A stretch of DNA of 64,000 nucleotides from an uncultured Clostridia bacterium (lineage in GTDB: Bacteria > Bacillota > Clostridia > Christensenellales > Aristaeellaceae): the NCBI GenBank assembly GCA_937894675.1, contig CALCQO010000002.1:62001-126000 (forward strand), written 5' to 3'. A program made the translations under genes and the position numbers. The first letter of the stretch is position 1. Each line of letters opens with the position of its first letter. The notes beneath the pieces are model-generated. The model ran no database searches. It saw nothing but the letters and a program-made list of their open reading frames with translations, and was not told the DNA's origin. Below, one piece after another: positions 52,245-61,055 of this stretch.

Positions 52245-53044
52245 TAAAAAGCAAAGAGCTCGTAAGATTATACCGCCTGCAAATAGGGCGGTTTTCCTAT
52301 GCCGAGATGGACTGCATTAAGTCCATCGAGAACATTATCACCCGGCACGGCGGCCGCAGTGACCTTGTCGGCAGCAATTGGTGGGCACGTTATGAACTGA
52401 AGAACCTGCGCCCGCTGACTGAACGAAGCCAGCTCTATGATGGCTGCGCGGTGCTGAAAACCTTGCTGCCAGGTCAGCCCGGATACAACCTGCCGTCGCG
52501 ATACAGAAACCATGTAGACCAGATTGACTACAACCACATTGGCTTGGGGACGGATGACGGACGCATCCTGGATAGCACACGATATGGCCAGCGGTCTGAT
52601 GGCTCCTGGACACGCAATGGGCCCGGATGGTCCACCGCCAAGATCGGCACCAACAGCTGGGATATTATCGCGGACTTCCCACCGGACATGGTGGACTACT
52701 CAGACCGGGGTAAAGCCCCTGACTATCAACCACCGGAGGTGATACCCATGGAATACGCACAGGTCTATGCCGAGAGCGGCAGCACGGTCAGGCTGCGCAA
52801 GTCGGCCAGCACAAAGGCTACCGCCATTGCCAATGTGCCGGTGGGCGCATCGGTGGGCGTGCTGGCCAAGCAAGGCGCCTGGTGGCAGATCAGCTATGCC
52901 GGCAAGACCGGTTGGATGATGACGGAGTTTTTGCGCCCAGGTGATGCCCAAGGCGGTACTGCGCCGCCGGGTGACAACATCACACTCACCATCTCCAAGA
53001 GCGCCGCACAGGCGCTTTTTGATGCCCTGAAAGGGGTGATATAG
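52241..53044 (+). CDS. Endolysin: NlpC/P60-like peptidase plus SH3b
   Basis: 267 residues. Catalytic Cys25 (YAEMDCIKSIE) and His99 (YNHIGLGTDDG) mark an NlpC/P60-type domain (1-155); an SH3b cell-wall domain spans about 170-232 (YAESGSTVRLRKSASTKA). No signal peptide, so it needs the holin. Coupled to the gene before (ATGA). Confidence 0.88.
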   Translation: MIKSKELVRLYRLQIGRFSYAEMDCIKSIENIITRHGGRSDLVGSNWWARYELKNLRPLTERSQLYDGCAVLKTLLPGQPGYNLPSRYRNHVDQIDYNHIGLGTDDGRILDSTRYGQRSDGSWTRNGPGWSTAKIGTNSWDIIADFPPDMVDYSDRGKAPDYQPPEVIPMEYAQVYAESGSTVRLRKSASTKATAIANVPVGASVGVLAKQGAWWQISYAGKTGWMMTEFLRPGDAQGGTAPPGDNITLTISKSAAQALFDALKGVI

Positions 53045-53419
53045 ATGGAAATCATCGACACCCTGCAGAAGCTGTGGTGGCTGTTCTTTGTGTTCATCGG
53101 CGGACTGATTGCGCTTGTCTGGCGGACCGCGATCAAGACAAATCATGTCATAAGGCAGGTAGACAGTGTGAAAAGTCACGACAAGGAAATCAAGGATATT
53201 AAGAAGGGCATGGATGACCTGAAGGAGGATGTAACCCGTGTCGGGGAATCCTTGGACAGACACAGCGCTAAGCAGGACGGCGACATGAGCGCCATCATGA
53301 CGCTGCTGCTGGAGGTGTCAGAGGCCCTCAAAGCCATTCCTGAGGTCGGGGAGCGGTTGCAGGACGCACACAAAGACTTTTATAAACATCTGGTAAAGAG
53401 GAAGGAGACCCCAAAATGA
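53045..53419 (+). CDS. Lysis-associated membrane protein (XhlA-like)
   Basis: 124 residues, one N-terminal membrane helix (LWWLFFVFIGGLIALVW) and a long coiled coil. Size and place next to lysin and holin fit an XhlA-type partner. Confidence 0.7.
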   Translation: MEIIDTLQKLWWLFFVFIGGLIALVWRTAIKTNHVIRQVDSVKSHDKEIKDIKKGMDDLKEDVTRVGESLDRHSAKQDGDMSAIMTLLLEVSEALKAIPEVGERLQDAHKDFYKHLVKRKETPK

Positions 53420-53862
53420 AGAAGTACATGATAATCCTTTTGCTGGCCATGGTGGCCCTGCTGCTGACGATGATGCCCCTGGCGATGGCGGAGGCGGTGG
53501 ATGCCGTGCCTATGGAGCTGGACAAACCCGCAGACATAGACCCCACGCAGCTGCTGGGCAAGGAGGTGCTGGCCACCATGACCGGCATGATCCTGGTTGC
53601 AGGCCTGATTACACAAGGAGTCAAAACGGTGTTCATGCGAAAAGCCGGCATCGAGACGATACGGACAATGGCATTTGTCGTGTCAGTGCTTGTGGTCATC
53701 ATCGCCAAAATAGTGCTCAAATCACCATTCGAGATTGCTGACATACTGATAATTCCGGGCAATTCGTTCATCGTGTGGTTTGCCGCCATGAAGGCATATG
53801 AGAAGACAATCGGCGCAGCTGCAACCCCTGCAGGAAACGAACCGACAACCAATATCCATTAG
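53416..53862 (+). CDS. Holin-like protein
   Basis: 148 residues: an N-terminal signal-like helix (about 4-25) and two or three further membrane helices (about 53-75, 85-100, 108-125). Last gene of the late operon. Expected to let the lysin out at the end of infection. Confidence 0.75.
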   Translation: MKKYMIILLLAMVALLLTMMPLAMAEAVDAVPMELDKPADIDPTQLLGKEVLATMTGMILVAGLITQGVKTVFMRKAGIETIRTMAFVVSVLVVIIAKIVLKSPFEIADILIIPGNSFIVWFAAMKAYEKTIGAAATPAGNEPTTNIH

Positions 53863-53900
53863 TTTCATCGGCATCATCTGATACCAGGTGACAAAGCAAA

Positions 53901-53926
53901 AGCCGCTGCCCTGATGGGTGGCGGCT
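53901..53926 (+). terminator. Hairpin after the holin gene
   Basis: AGCCGCTGCCC / GGGTGGCGGCT, 11 pairs with two G-T, loop TGAT, weak T-run. Likely ends the late operon. Confidence 0.65.
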
Positions 53927-53950
53927 CTTGCGGTTCTATGTGCTTGATAA

Positions 53951-54014
53951 GGCAAGAGCCAGAACGAACCTGCTTTCGATCATGTAGACCGTTGCCTGGT
54001 TCGTCTGGCTCGCC
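53951..54014 (-). terminator. Inverted repeat downstream of ssrA
   Basis: On the minus strand GGCGAGCCAGACGAACC pairs with GGTTCGTTCTGGCTCTTGCC (two extra bases in the second arm) around a 27-base loop, followed by TTATC. Starts three bases after the ssrA CCA. Probably the ssrA terminator; it could equally be part of the recombinase attachment site. Confidence 0.6.
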
Positions 54015-54016
54015 TC

Positions 54017-54370
54017 TGGTGGAGGTGAGGGGAATCGAACCCCTGTCCGAAGACACGATGACACAGTTTTCTCCGAGCGGAGCCTGCAGTTTGGGATTCC
54101 CTTGCCGGGCCGCTTACAGGCGGGCTGCCCGGGTTGGTAGCTTCATTTTACCGGTATCGCCTCAAAGCTTTGACGAACCTGTTCCTCACATCAATGGCGC
54201 CGGTAATCTCAAGCCGTGAGCGCTTGGGGCCGACGTCCGCGGCAATTAGGCCGCGAAAGCTAAGTTCTGATTGTTGTCAGTTACTTTTATTTCCCCGTTT
54301 TTACGCGGTTCAGGGGCCGCGGCTCGCTTACCATATCCCCGTCCATCCCCGTCGAAACCAGTGCACCCCC
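54017..54370 (-). ncRNA. ssrA: Transfer-messenger RNA (tmRNA)
   Basis: 354 bases. The 5' GGGGGTGCACTGGTTTCGAC and the 3' T-arm (GGTTCGATTCC) with CACCTCCACCA form the tRNA-like part; acceptor GGGGGTG/CACCTCC. The tag frame after GTAACT reads DNNQNLAFAA then TAA, giving an (A)DNNQNLAFAA degradation tag. Rescues stalled ribosomes together with SmpB, whose gene lies just upstream. The prophage is inserted beyond its 3' end. Confidence 0.97.
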
Positions 54371-54380
54371 ATGTGTGCCC

Positions 54381-54860
54381 TCATTCCCGGAGGGTCTTGC
54401 TGCCCGCGCGCAGCGCGCGCTCCATATCCCGTTGGGCGTCCTTTTTGGCGATGTCGTCGCGCTTGTCGTGGAGCTGTTTGCCGATGCAAACCCCCAGCGC
54501 CATCTTCATCCGGCCGTTTTTCAGGTACACTTCCAGCGGAATCAGGGTGTAGCCTTTGCGCTGCACGGCAGCCTGCAGTTTGCGGATTTCACTCTTGTGC
54601 AGCAGGAGTTTTTTGGGGCGCAAGGGGTCGGTGTTGTAGTAGCTGCCCTGTTCGTAGGGGCTGATGTGCATGCTTTGCACCAACACTTCGCCATCGCGCA
54701 CCTGGGCGTAGCTTTCCTTCAGGTTCACCTTGCCCTGCCGCATGGATTTCACCTCTGTGCCTTTTAATTCGATACCGGCCTCAAAGGTTTCCTCCACAAA
54801 GAATTCGTGGCGCGCGCGGCGGTTCTGGGCAACCGTTTTGACGCCCTGCGCTTTAGCCAT
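54381..54860 (-). CDS. smpB: SsrA-binding protein SmpB
   Basis: 159 residues with SmpB signatures (QNRRARHEFFVEETFEAGI, LKGTEVKSMRQGKVNLKESY, KKLLLHKSEI, basic tail). ATG 54860 has GGAGG seven bases upstream. Binds tmRNA and brings it to stalled ribosomes. Ten bases from ssrA and on the same strand. Confidence 0.97.
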   Translation of the reverse strand: MAKAQGVKTVAQNRRARHEFFVEETFEAGIELKGTEVKSMRQGKVNLKESYAQVRDGEVLVQSMHISPYEQGSYYNTDPLRPKKLLLHKSEIRKLQAAVQRKGYTLIPLEVYLKNGRMKMALGVCIGKQLHDKRDDIAKKDAQRDMERALRAGSKTLRE

Positions 54861-54890
54861 GCACACCCTCCTTCCTGTGAATCCATTTAT

Positions 54891-54920
54891 ATTATACCAC
54901 GGGATAAGCCCCTATGACAA
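54891..54920 (-). promoter_or_regulatory. smpB promoter
   Basis: TTGTCA, 18 bases, TATAAT on the minus strand, about 30 bases before the smpB start; may also drive ssrA. Confidence 0.8.
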
Positions 54921-54973
54921 ACGAGGCGGCTGTAAGCGGCAAGATTCTGCCAGGCCTGCACAGCCCGCAAAAA

Positions 54974-55001
54974 CCGCGCCCGGCATTTGTGCCGGGCGCG
55001 G
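54974..55001 (-). terminator. ileS terminator
   Basis: CCGCGCCCGGCA / TGCCGGGCGCGG, 12-bp perfect stem, followed on the minus strand by TTTTTG. 27 bases after the ileS stop. Confidence 0.92.
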
Positions 55002-55028
55002 CTGGTGGGGAACAATTCTGTTGGCGGA

Positions 55029-58000
55029 TCAGGCTTTCCGTACGCTCAGCGCAGCTTCCTTGCCGTTGATATCCCAGTTTTGGGTGTAGGCGCCTTCGGG
55101 AGCCTTTTCAAAGGTGAAGGACTCGGCCAGCACCACGTCGTTGATCATGCCCTGATGGGCACTGATAGCGGCGGTTAATTCCGCGTCGGTCTGGCAGGTG
55201 ACATGGATGCGGTCCACCACGTCAAAGCCGGCGTCCTTGCGCATGGTCTGCAGTTTGCTGATCACTTCCCGGGCAAAGCCTTCCTGGAGCAGTTCTTCCG
55301 TCAGCACGGTATCCAGGGCGACGGTGACATCCCGCTCCTCCTGGGCGATGAGGCCGGGCTTCTGCACCGTCTCAATCAATACATCGTCACGGCTGAGTTC
55401 CACGTCCATTTCCCCAACCTTGAGGGTGATGGTTTCGCCCCTGTCAAAGGCGGCCACGGCGGCGGTGCCGTCGGTTTCCGCCAGGGCTTTGGAAATCTGG
55501 CCCAGCTGCTTGCCGTAGCGGGGGCCCAGCACCCGCAGTTGGGGCTTGAGCAGATAGCCGTTGAATTGGGCGGGATCGTCGGTGAAGACCACTTCCTTCA
55601 CGTTCAGCTCGTCCTTGGCCAGCTCCCCGTAGGGGGCGTCAAAGCGGGCGCCGCGCACCAGCAGGCGGCTTAAGGGCTGGCGCACCTTCAGGTTGGCAAG
55701 GTTGCGGCAGGCGCGGCCCAGCTGCACCACCTCCAGCAGCGCCTTCATCTGGCGCTCCATGTCCGCGTCAATGGCGCTTTCATCCACAACGGGGAAATCG
55801 CACAGGTGCACCGATTCGGGGGCGTTCTTATCCACGGTGCGCACCATGTTCTGGTAGATTTCCTCCGCCATGAAGGGGGTGAAGGGGGCGATGAGCAGGG
55901 TGATGGTCTTCAACACATGGGCCAGGGTGGCAAAGGCTGCTTCCTTATCCCCCGCCATGCCCTTGCCCCAGAAGCGGCTGCGGCCGCGGCGCACATACCA
56001 GTTGCTCAAATCGTCCACCAGTTCCTGGATGGCGTTGGCCGATTCGGTGATGCGCATCACAGGCAGTCCCTCGTCCACCAGTTTGACGGTGGAGTTCAGG
56101 CGGCTGAGGATCCATTTGTCCATCAGCGTCAATTGCACCTTGTCAAGGGGATGCTCGCTGGGGACAAACTGGTCGATGTCCGCGTAGAGGATATAGAAGG
56201 CGTAGGTATTCCACAGGGTGCTCATGAACTTGCGCTGGCCTTCGGACACCGCCTCGTCATAGAAGCGGCTGGGCAGCCAGGGGGCGCCGGCGGTATAGAA
56301 GTACCAGCGCACAGCGTCCGCGCCTTGTTTATCCAGCACGGTCCAGGGATCCACCACATTGCCCAGATGCTTGGACATCTTGCGGCCATCCCTGTCCTGC
56401 ACATGGCCCAGCACCAGGCAGCTCTTGTAGGAAGACTGGTCAAACACCACGGTGCTGATAGCCAGCAGGGAATAGAACCAGCCACGGGTCTGGTCCACCG
56501 CTTCGGAAATAAAGTCCGCCGGGAAGGTTTCGCTGAATTTATCCTGATTCTCAAAGGGGTAGTGCCACTGGGCGAAGGGCATGGAGCCTGAGTCGTACCA
56601 GCAGTCGATGACCTCCGGGGTGCGGTGCATCTCGCCGCCGCATGCGGGGCACTTCAGCACCACATTGTCAATCCAGGGCCTATGCAGCTCGGGCAGGTCA
56701 AAGGGACGGGCTGCCATGTCTGTAAGCTCCTGCTTGCTGCCCGCTACATGCATGTGGCCGCAATCGCACAGCCACACGGGCAGGGGCGTGCCCCAGTACC
56801 GCTCGCGGCTTAAAGCCCAGTCGATGACATTCTCCACAAAGTTGCCCATGCGGCCTTCCTTGACATTCTCCGGGTACCAGGTGATGGAGCGGTTGTTGCG
56901 CACCAGGTCGTCCTTCACCTGGGTCATGCGGATAAACCAGCCGCCCCGGGCGTAATAGATCAGCGGCGTGTCGCAGCGCCAGCAATGGGGATAGTTATGG
57001 GTAAAGAGCTGGCGCTTGAGCAGCAGGCCGCGCTTTTCCAAATCCTCCATGATGAGGGGGTCGGCGTCCTTGATGAACACGCCTGTCCAAGGGGTTTTGT
57101 CCACAAACTCACCCTGGGTATTGACCAGCTGCACAAAGGGCAGGCCGTATTCCCGGCCGATGCGGGCGTCGTCCTCACCAAAGGCGGGGGCGATGTGCAC
57201 GATGCCGGTGCCGTCGCTTAGGGTGACATAGTTGTCGCACACCACATACCAGGCCTTTTCCTTCACCTGGGCCAGGCGGTACAGCGGCTCGTACTCCAGC
57301 CCCTCCAGCTCTTTGCCTGTCAGGGTTTTAAGCACTTCGCCCTTTTCCACAGCCTCGGCGCCCAGCACCGTTTCCAGCAGGGCTTTGGCCATGATGAAGG
57401 TCTGGCCGTCCGTCTTGAAATGGACATATTCTTCCTTGGGGTTGACGCACAGGCCCACGTTGCTGGGCAGCGTCCAGGGTGTGGTGGTCCACGCCAATAG
57501 GTAGGTATCCGCCATGTTCTTTACCTTGAAGCGCACGAAGACGGAGAACTCCTCCACCTCCTGATAGCCCTGGGCGACCTCGTGGCTGGAAAGCGCCGTG
57601 CCGCAGCGGGGGCAGAAGGGCACCACCTTGTGGCCCTTGTACAACAGGCCCTTTTCGGCAATCTGCTTGATGCTCCACCACACCGACTCAATATAGCTGT
57701 CGTGGTAGGTAACGTAGGGATGCTCCATATCCAGCCAGTATGCCACCCGCTCGGACATTTCCTGCCACTCGTTCAGGTAGTTCCAAACGCTCTTCTTGCA
57801 CTCGTGGATGAAGGGCTCGATGCCGTATTTTTCAATCTCCGGCTTGCCGTTGATGCCCAGGCGCTTTTCCACCTCCAGCTCCACCGGCAGGCCATGGGTA
57901 TCCCACCCGGCGATGCGCAGCACGCTTTTGCCCTTCATGGTGTGATAGCGGGGAATCAAGTCCTTCATGGCCCGGGTGATGATGTGGCCGATATGGGGGC

Positions 58001-58157
58001 GGCCGTTGGCGGTTGGCGGCCCGTCGTAAAAGGTGAAGCGCTCGCAGCCGTCCCGCAGCGCGAAGCTCTTCTCCATGATTTGATTGTCTTTCCAGAACTG
58101 CGCCGTCTGCTTTTCCCTTTCGACGAAGTTCATATCCGTAGGAACCCTCTGATACAT
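55029..58157 (-). CDS. ileS: Isoleucyl-tRNA synthetase (long form)
   Basis: 1042 residues. HIGH motif at 55-58 (NGRPHIGHI), KMSKH near 593, CP1 editing domain between, anticodon-binding C-terminal part. Charges tRNA-Ile with isoleucine. ATG 58157 with GGAGGCAGC upstream; a longer frame upstream runs through the T-box and is not real. Longer than the roughly 920-residue Bacillus-type enzyme; the long eukaryote-like class (IleS2) often resists mupirocin (family knowledge, not tested here). Controlled by the T-box upstream. Confidence 0.96.
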   Translation of the reverse strand: MYQRVPTDMNFVEREKQTAQFWKDNQIMEKSFALRDGCERFTFYDGPPTANGRPHIGHIITRAMKDLIPRYHTMKGKSVLRIAGWDTHGLPVELEVEKRLGINGKPEIEKYGIEPFIHECKKSVWNYLNEWQEMSERVAYWLDMEHPYVTYHDSYIESVWWSIKQIAEKGLLYKGHKVVPFCPRCGTALSSHEVAQGYQEVEEFSVFVRFKVKNMADTYLLAWTTTPWTLPSNVGLCVNPKEEYVHFKTDGQTFIMAKALLETVLGAEAVEKGEVLKTLTGKELEGLEYEPLYRLAQVKEKAWYVVCDNYVTLSDGTGIVHIAPAFGEDDARIGREYGLPFVQLVNTQGEFVDKTPWTGVFIKDADPLIMEDLEKRGLLLKRQLFTHNYPHCWRCDTPLIYYARGGWFIRMTQVKDDLVRNNRSITWYPENVKEGRMGNFVENVIDWALSRERYWGTPLPVWLCDCGHMHVAGSKQELTDMAARPFDLPELHRPWIDNVVLKCPACGGEMHRTPEVIDCWYDSGSMPFAQWHYPFENQDKFSETFPADFISEAVDQTRGWFYSLLAISTVVFDQSSYKSCLVLGHVQDRDGRKMSKHLGNVVDPWTVLDKQGADAVRWYFYTAGAPWLPSRFYDEAVSEGQRKFMSTLWNTYAFYILYADIDQFVPSEHPLDKVQLTLMDKWILSRLNSTVKLVDEGLPVMRITESANAIQELVDDLSNWYVRRGRSRFWGKGMAGDKEAAFATLAHVLKTITLLIAPFTPFMAEEIYQNMVRTVDKNAPESVHLCDFPVVDESAIDADMERQMKALLEVVQLGRACRNLANLKVRQPLSRLLVRGARFDAPYGELAKDELNVKEVVFTDDPAQFNGYLLKPQLRVLGPRYGKQLGQISKALAETDGTAAVAAFDRGETITLKVGEMDVELSRDDVLIETVQKPGLIAQEERDVTVALDTVLTEELLQEGFAREVISKLQTMRKDAGFDVVDRIHVTCQTDAELTAAISAHQGMINDVVLAESFTFEKAPEGAYTQNWDINGKEAALSVRKA

Positions 58158-58170
58158 AGCTGCCTCCATA

Positions 58171-58370
58171 AAAAAATCCCCATCCCACATGGGACGGAGT
58201 GCTCCGCGGTACCACCCAAATTGGCGTTGAACGCCCATCTTTGGCCCTGTATCGGGGGCTGCCGCGGCTAAGCCGATGCTCCAAGGTGATCTGGCTGGGT
58301 TAACCTCCGCCGGGCTTGCACCCTCCCCGGCTCGCTCTGGGGTTGTGGCCCAGCCCGTCCTTTTCAACGC
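58171..58370 (-). promoter_or_regulatory. T-box riboswitch (Ile) with terminator
   Basis: The T-box core GGGTGGTACCGCGG lies at 58205-58218 (minus strand), followed by a terminator CCGTCCCA / TGGGATGGGG and seven T at 58171-58177. Stem I region at about 58260-58370, with ATC at 58290-58288 as the likely Ile specifier. Senses uncharged tRNA-Ile and lets transcription into ileS. Confidence 0.92.
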
Positions 58371-58376
58371 CCTTCT

Positions 58377-58404
58377 ATTATACCAGATTACCGCATTTTG
58401 TAAA
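58377..58404 (-). promoter_or_regulatory. ileS promoter
   Basis: TTTACA, 16 bases, TATAAT on the minus strand, directly before the T-box leader. Confidence 0.85.
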
Positions 58405-58501
58405 GGAAATTCCTGCGCCGGCATTTGAAGGGCGCCCCGGCGCCCTTGCTGATGGGTTGGGGAGGTGATATGATGCAGGCAACAAAGGGGGAGGATACCA
58501 G

Positions 58502-58876
58502 ATGAAATGCCCCAATTGCGGCGCGCCTTACCGGGATGAGGCGGACCGATGCGCTTACTGCGGCGCCTACAGACGGCAAAAACCCGCGCCAAACCCCCAG
58601 CAGATAGAAGCCATTGTGCAGCAGATCGCCCAAAGCTACATACCCACCCAGGAAGCATTGTATCGAATGCAAAAATCTCCCAAACGCAGATGGGCCGCCT
58701 TCTTTCTGTGTCTGTTTTTAGGCGTATTTGGCGCGCATAAGTTCTATGTGCGCAGATACGGGGCGGGCGTGCTGTATCTGTTTACCTTCGGTCTGCTGGG
58801 TATGGGCGTAGTGTTTGATTTGTTCTTTCTGCTGATGGGCCTCTCTACCGACAACTGGGGACGGAAACTGTCGTAA
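58502..58876 (+). CDS. Zinc-ribbon TM2-domain membrane protein
   Basis: 124 residues: CPNCG ... CAYCG zinc ribbon (3-21), helical linker, TM2 domain with two membrane helices (about 64-83, 91-115; FLGVFGAHKFYVRRYGAG). GGGGGAGG before the ATG. Common in gut Clostridia; function unknown. Divergent from ileS. Confidence 0.88.
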   Translation: MKCPNCGAPYRDEADRCAYCGAYRRQKPAPNPQQIEAIVQQIAQSYIPTQEALYRMQKSPKRRWAAFFLCLFLGVFGAHKFYVRRYGAGVLYLFTFGLLGMGVVFDLFFLLMGLSTDNWGRKLS

Positions 58877-59034
58877 CAGGATAATGAAATCCATCGGCCA
58901 TGCCTTTGGATGCGCATTGGTCTCGCCCAGGCATGATGGAGGCAGGCGGATGAGCGGATGCGCCCAGCCCCTTTTTCTTTGAAATATCTTCCTATTTGCC
59001 CCGCGCGCGGGGAAGGATTGACCCGCCGCCTAAG

Positions 59035-59064
59035 TTGACAAGGGGCGGACGGAACAGGTATACT
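59035..59064 (+). promoter_or_regulatory. Promoter of the sugar uptake operon
   Basis: TTGACA, 18 bases, TATACT, 60 bases before the first permease start. The rest of the 247-base gap shows no gene. Confidence 0.8.
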
Positions 59065-59123
59065 GATGCTGCTTACAAAACTGTTGTGATCAAGTGTATA
59101 TGCTTTATCGGAGAGGAGTTCTA

Positions 59124-60070
59124 TTGCAGAAACCGTATGTTTCCGACCCGGCAAAGGGGGCTTCCTGGGCAAGGGTGAAGCGCCGTCTCTGGCGCGACCG
59201 CTACATCTATCTGATGGTGCTGCCGGTACTGCTGTATCTGGCGCTGTTCAAGTACATGCCCATGTGGTTTTTGCGCACCTCTTTTTTGATTACAAGCTGC
59301 TGCGGGGTTTTGAAGGCAGCAAGTATGTCGGTTTCAGATGGTTCGAGCGCCTGTTCTCCAACCCCAATTTGTTGCAGTACATCCTCAACACGCTGAAACT
59401 AAACCTCAGCGCGCTGATTTTCCTGTTTCCCCTTCCCATGATTTTCGCCATTTTGCTCAACGAGCTGCGCAACCTGCGCTTTAAAAAGACGGTGCAGACC
59501 CTGTCCTACCTGCCCCACTTTGTGTCCACCGTGGTGCTGGTGTCCATGATCATGACCATCGCCTCCCCCAGCCTGGGGCTGCTTGGCAAATGGGCGCGGG
59601 CGGCGGGGCAGACCCCCATCAATTACCTGGCGGACCCCGACTATTTTGTGCTGGTCAACGTGGTGTCCGGCGCCTGGCAGTCTATTGGATGGGACGCGGT
59701 CATCTTCATGTCCGCCCTGGCCGGCATCGATCAGGGGCTGTACGAGGCCGCCCGCATCGACGGCGCCAACCGCTGGAAGCAGACGCTGCATGTTACCCTG
59801 CCGGGGCTGATGACCACCTTTGTGCTGCTGCTGATTATGCGGGTGGGCCAGATGCTGAGCGTCAACTTTGAAAAAGTGTATCTCTTGCAGAACAACCTGA
59901 ACCTCTCCGCCTCGGAGATGCTGCCCACCTTTGTGTACAAAACCGGTATGGAAAGCCGCAACTACGGCTACGCCACCGCGGCGGGTCTGTTCAACTCGGT
60001 CATCAGCCTGGTGTTGGTATTCGCCGCCAACCATATCAGCCGCCGGGTGACAGACATCTCCCTGATGTAG
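59124..60070 (+). pseudogene. Sugar ABC permease (LplB-like) with a frameshift
   Basis: A TTG at 59124 with GAGAGGAG opens one frame (KRRLWRDRYIYLMVLPVLLYLALFKYMPMW); the rest of the protein lies in another frame from about 59264 (FFDYKLLRGFEGSKYVGFRW onward) to 60070. One missing base near 59262-59285, where there are T-runs, explains it. With the base restored the protein would be about 316 residues with six membrane helices and the EAARIDGAN loop. Recent mutation or assembly error; the intact partner genes argue for the latter or a very recent event. Confidence 0.85.
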
Positions 60071-60078
60071 GAGGCAGC

Positions 60079-61005
60079 ATGACACAGCAAGCAATCAAAA
60101 AAAGAAAGCGCGGAGACTTTATCCGCAGGTCCCTGGGCGAAAAGACATTCGATGTGCTCAACATCCTGCTGATGCTGGCGCTGGTGTGTTTTTTCCTCTT
60201 CCCCATATTGAACATGCTGTCCATTTCCTTAAGCAACGAGTACGCTGTGCTGCGCGGGGACGTCACCTTCTACCCCATGGGCATCAACCTGCAGGCGTAT
60301 GAGCAGATTTTTTCCCACAGCACCCTGTGGCAGGGCATCATGAACTCCATCCTGGTAGCCGGCGTGGGCTGCGTGCTGAGCATCATCTCCCTGAGCGTAG
60401 CCGCCTATCCCCTGGCCTTTGGCGACTTCTACGGCAAGAAGCTGTACAATGTTCTGATTCTGATCACCATGTGGTTCAACGGCGGCATCATCCCCACCTT
60501 TTTAACCATGTCCCGCCTAGGTCTGCACAACACCCACTGGGCGCTGATTTTCAACACCATGATTACCGCCTACTATGTGGTGATTGTGCGCAGCTACTTC
60601 GAGTCGCTGCCCTCCTCCATCGTGGAGTCGGCCCGCATTGACGGCGCCAACGATTTCAGGATTCTGTTCCAGTTGATTATCCCCCTGTCCAAACCCGTGC
60701 TGGCCACCGTGTCCCTATGGGTCATTGTGGGGCACTGGAACGACTACTTAAACGCCCTGCTGTTCATCGCCGACCGCAGCAAGTACACCCTGCAGCTGGT
60801 TTTAAAGGAGATGGTGCTCAACGCCGAAAGCAGCGTGTACGCCATTTCCATGAGCGGCGGCACGGACACGGTGGGCGCCGCGGCCCTGGGCCAGCAGGTG
60901 CGCAACGCCGTGCTGGTGGTGTCCATGATTCCCATGGTCATCCTCTACCCCTTTGTGCAGCGGTATTTCATCACCGGCGTAACCCTGGGCGCGGTGAAAG
61001 GTTAA
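60079..61005 (+). CDS. Sugar ABC permease (LplC-like)
   Basis: 308 residues, six membrane helices, ABC-contact loop ESARIDGANDFRILFQLIIPLSKP. GGAGGC before the ATG. Pairs with the upstream permease; the ATPase is not encoded here, so a shared MsmK-type ATPase elsewhere is expected (family knowledge). Confidence 0.94.
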   Translation: MTQQAIKKRKRGDFIRRSLGEKTFDVLNILLMLALVCFFLFPILNMLSISLSNEYAVLRGDVTFYPMGINLQAYEQIFSHSTLWQGIMNSILVAGVGCVLSIISLSVAAYPLAFGDFYGKKLYNVLILITMWFNGGIIPTFLTMSRLGLHNTHWALIFNTMITAYYVVIVRSYFESLPSSIVESARIDGANDFRILFQLIIPLSKPVLATVSLWVIVGHWNDYLNALLFIADRSKYTLQLVLKEMVLNAESSVYAISMSGGTDTVGAAALGQQVRNAVLVVSMIPMVILYPFVQRYFITGVTLGAVKG

Positions 61006-61055
61006 CGGTTATGACGGGCAACAGCCCGCATCAATACATTTTCAAGGAGGAAAAC

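Larger units (their letters stand above)
19446..53940. mobile_element. Siphovirus-type prophage next to ssrA (ends approximate)
   Basis: A continuous block of phage genes from a serine recombinase to a holin, with one lysogeny switch, an early operon and a full HK97-like head and siphovirus tail module. The left border must lie between the LRR gene end (19364) and the recombinase; the right border lies between the holin (53862) and ssrA (54017). No long direct repeat was found; CTTGATA at 19415-19421 and 53943-53949 is the only short shared string in a suitable place, and it could be chance. Confidence 0.9.

Noticed and set aside
58158..58658. N-terminal extension of ileS
   Set aside because: This stretch is the T-box leader and promoter; the ribosome site is at 58157.
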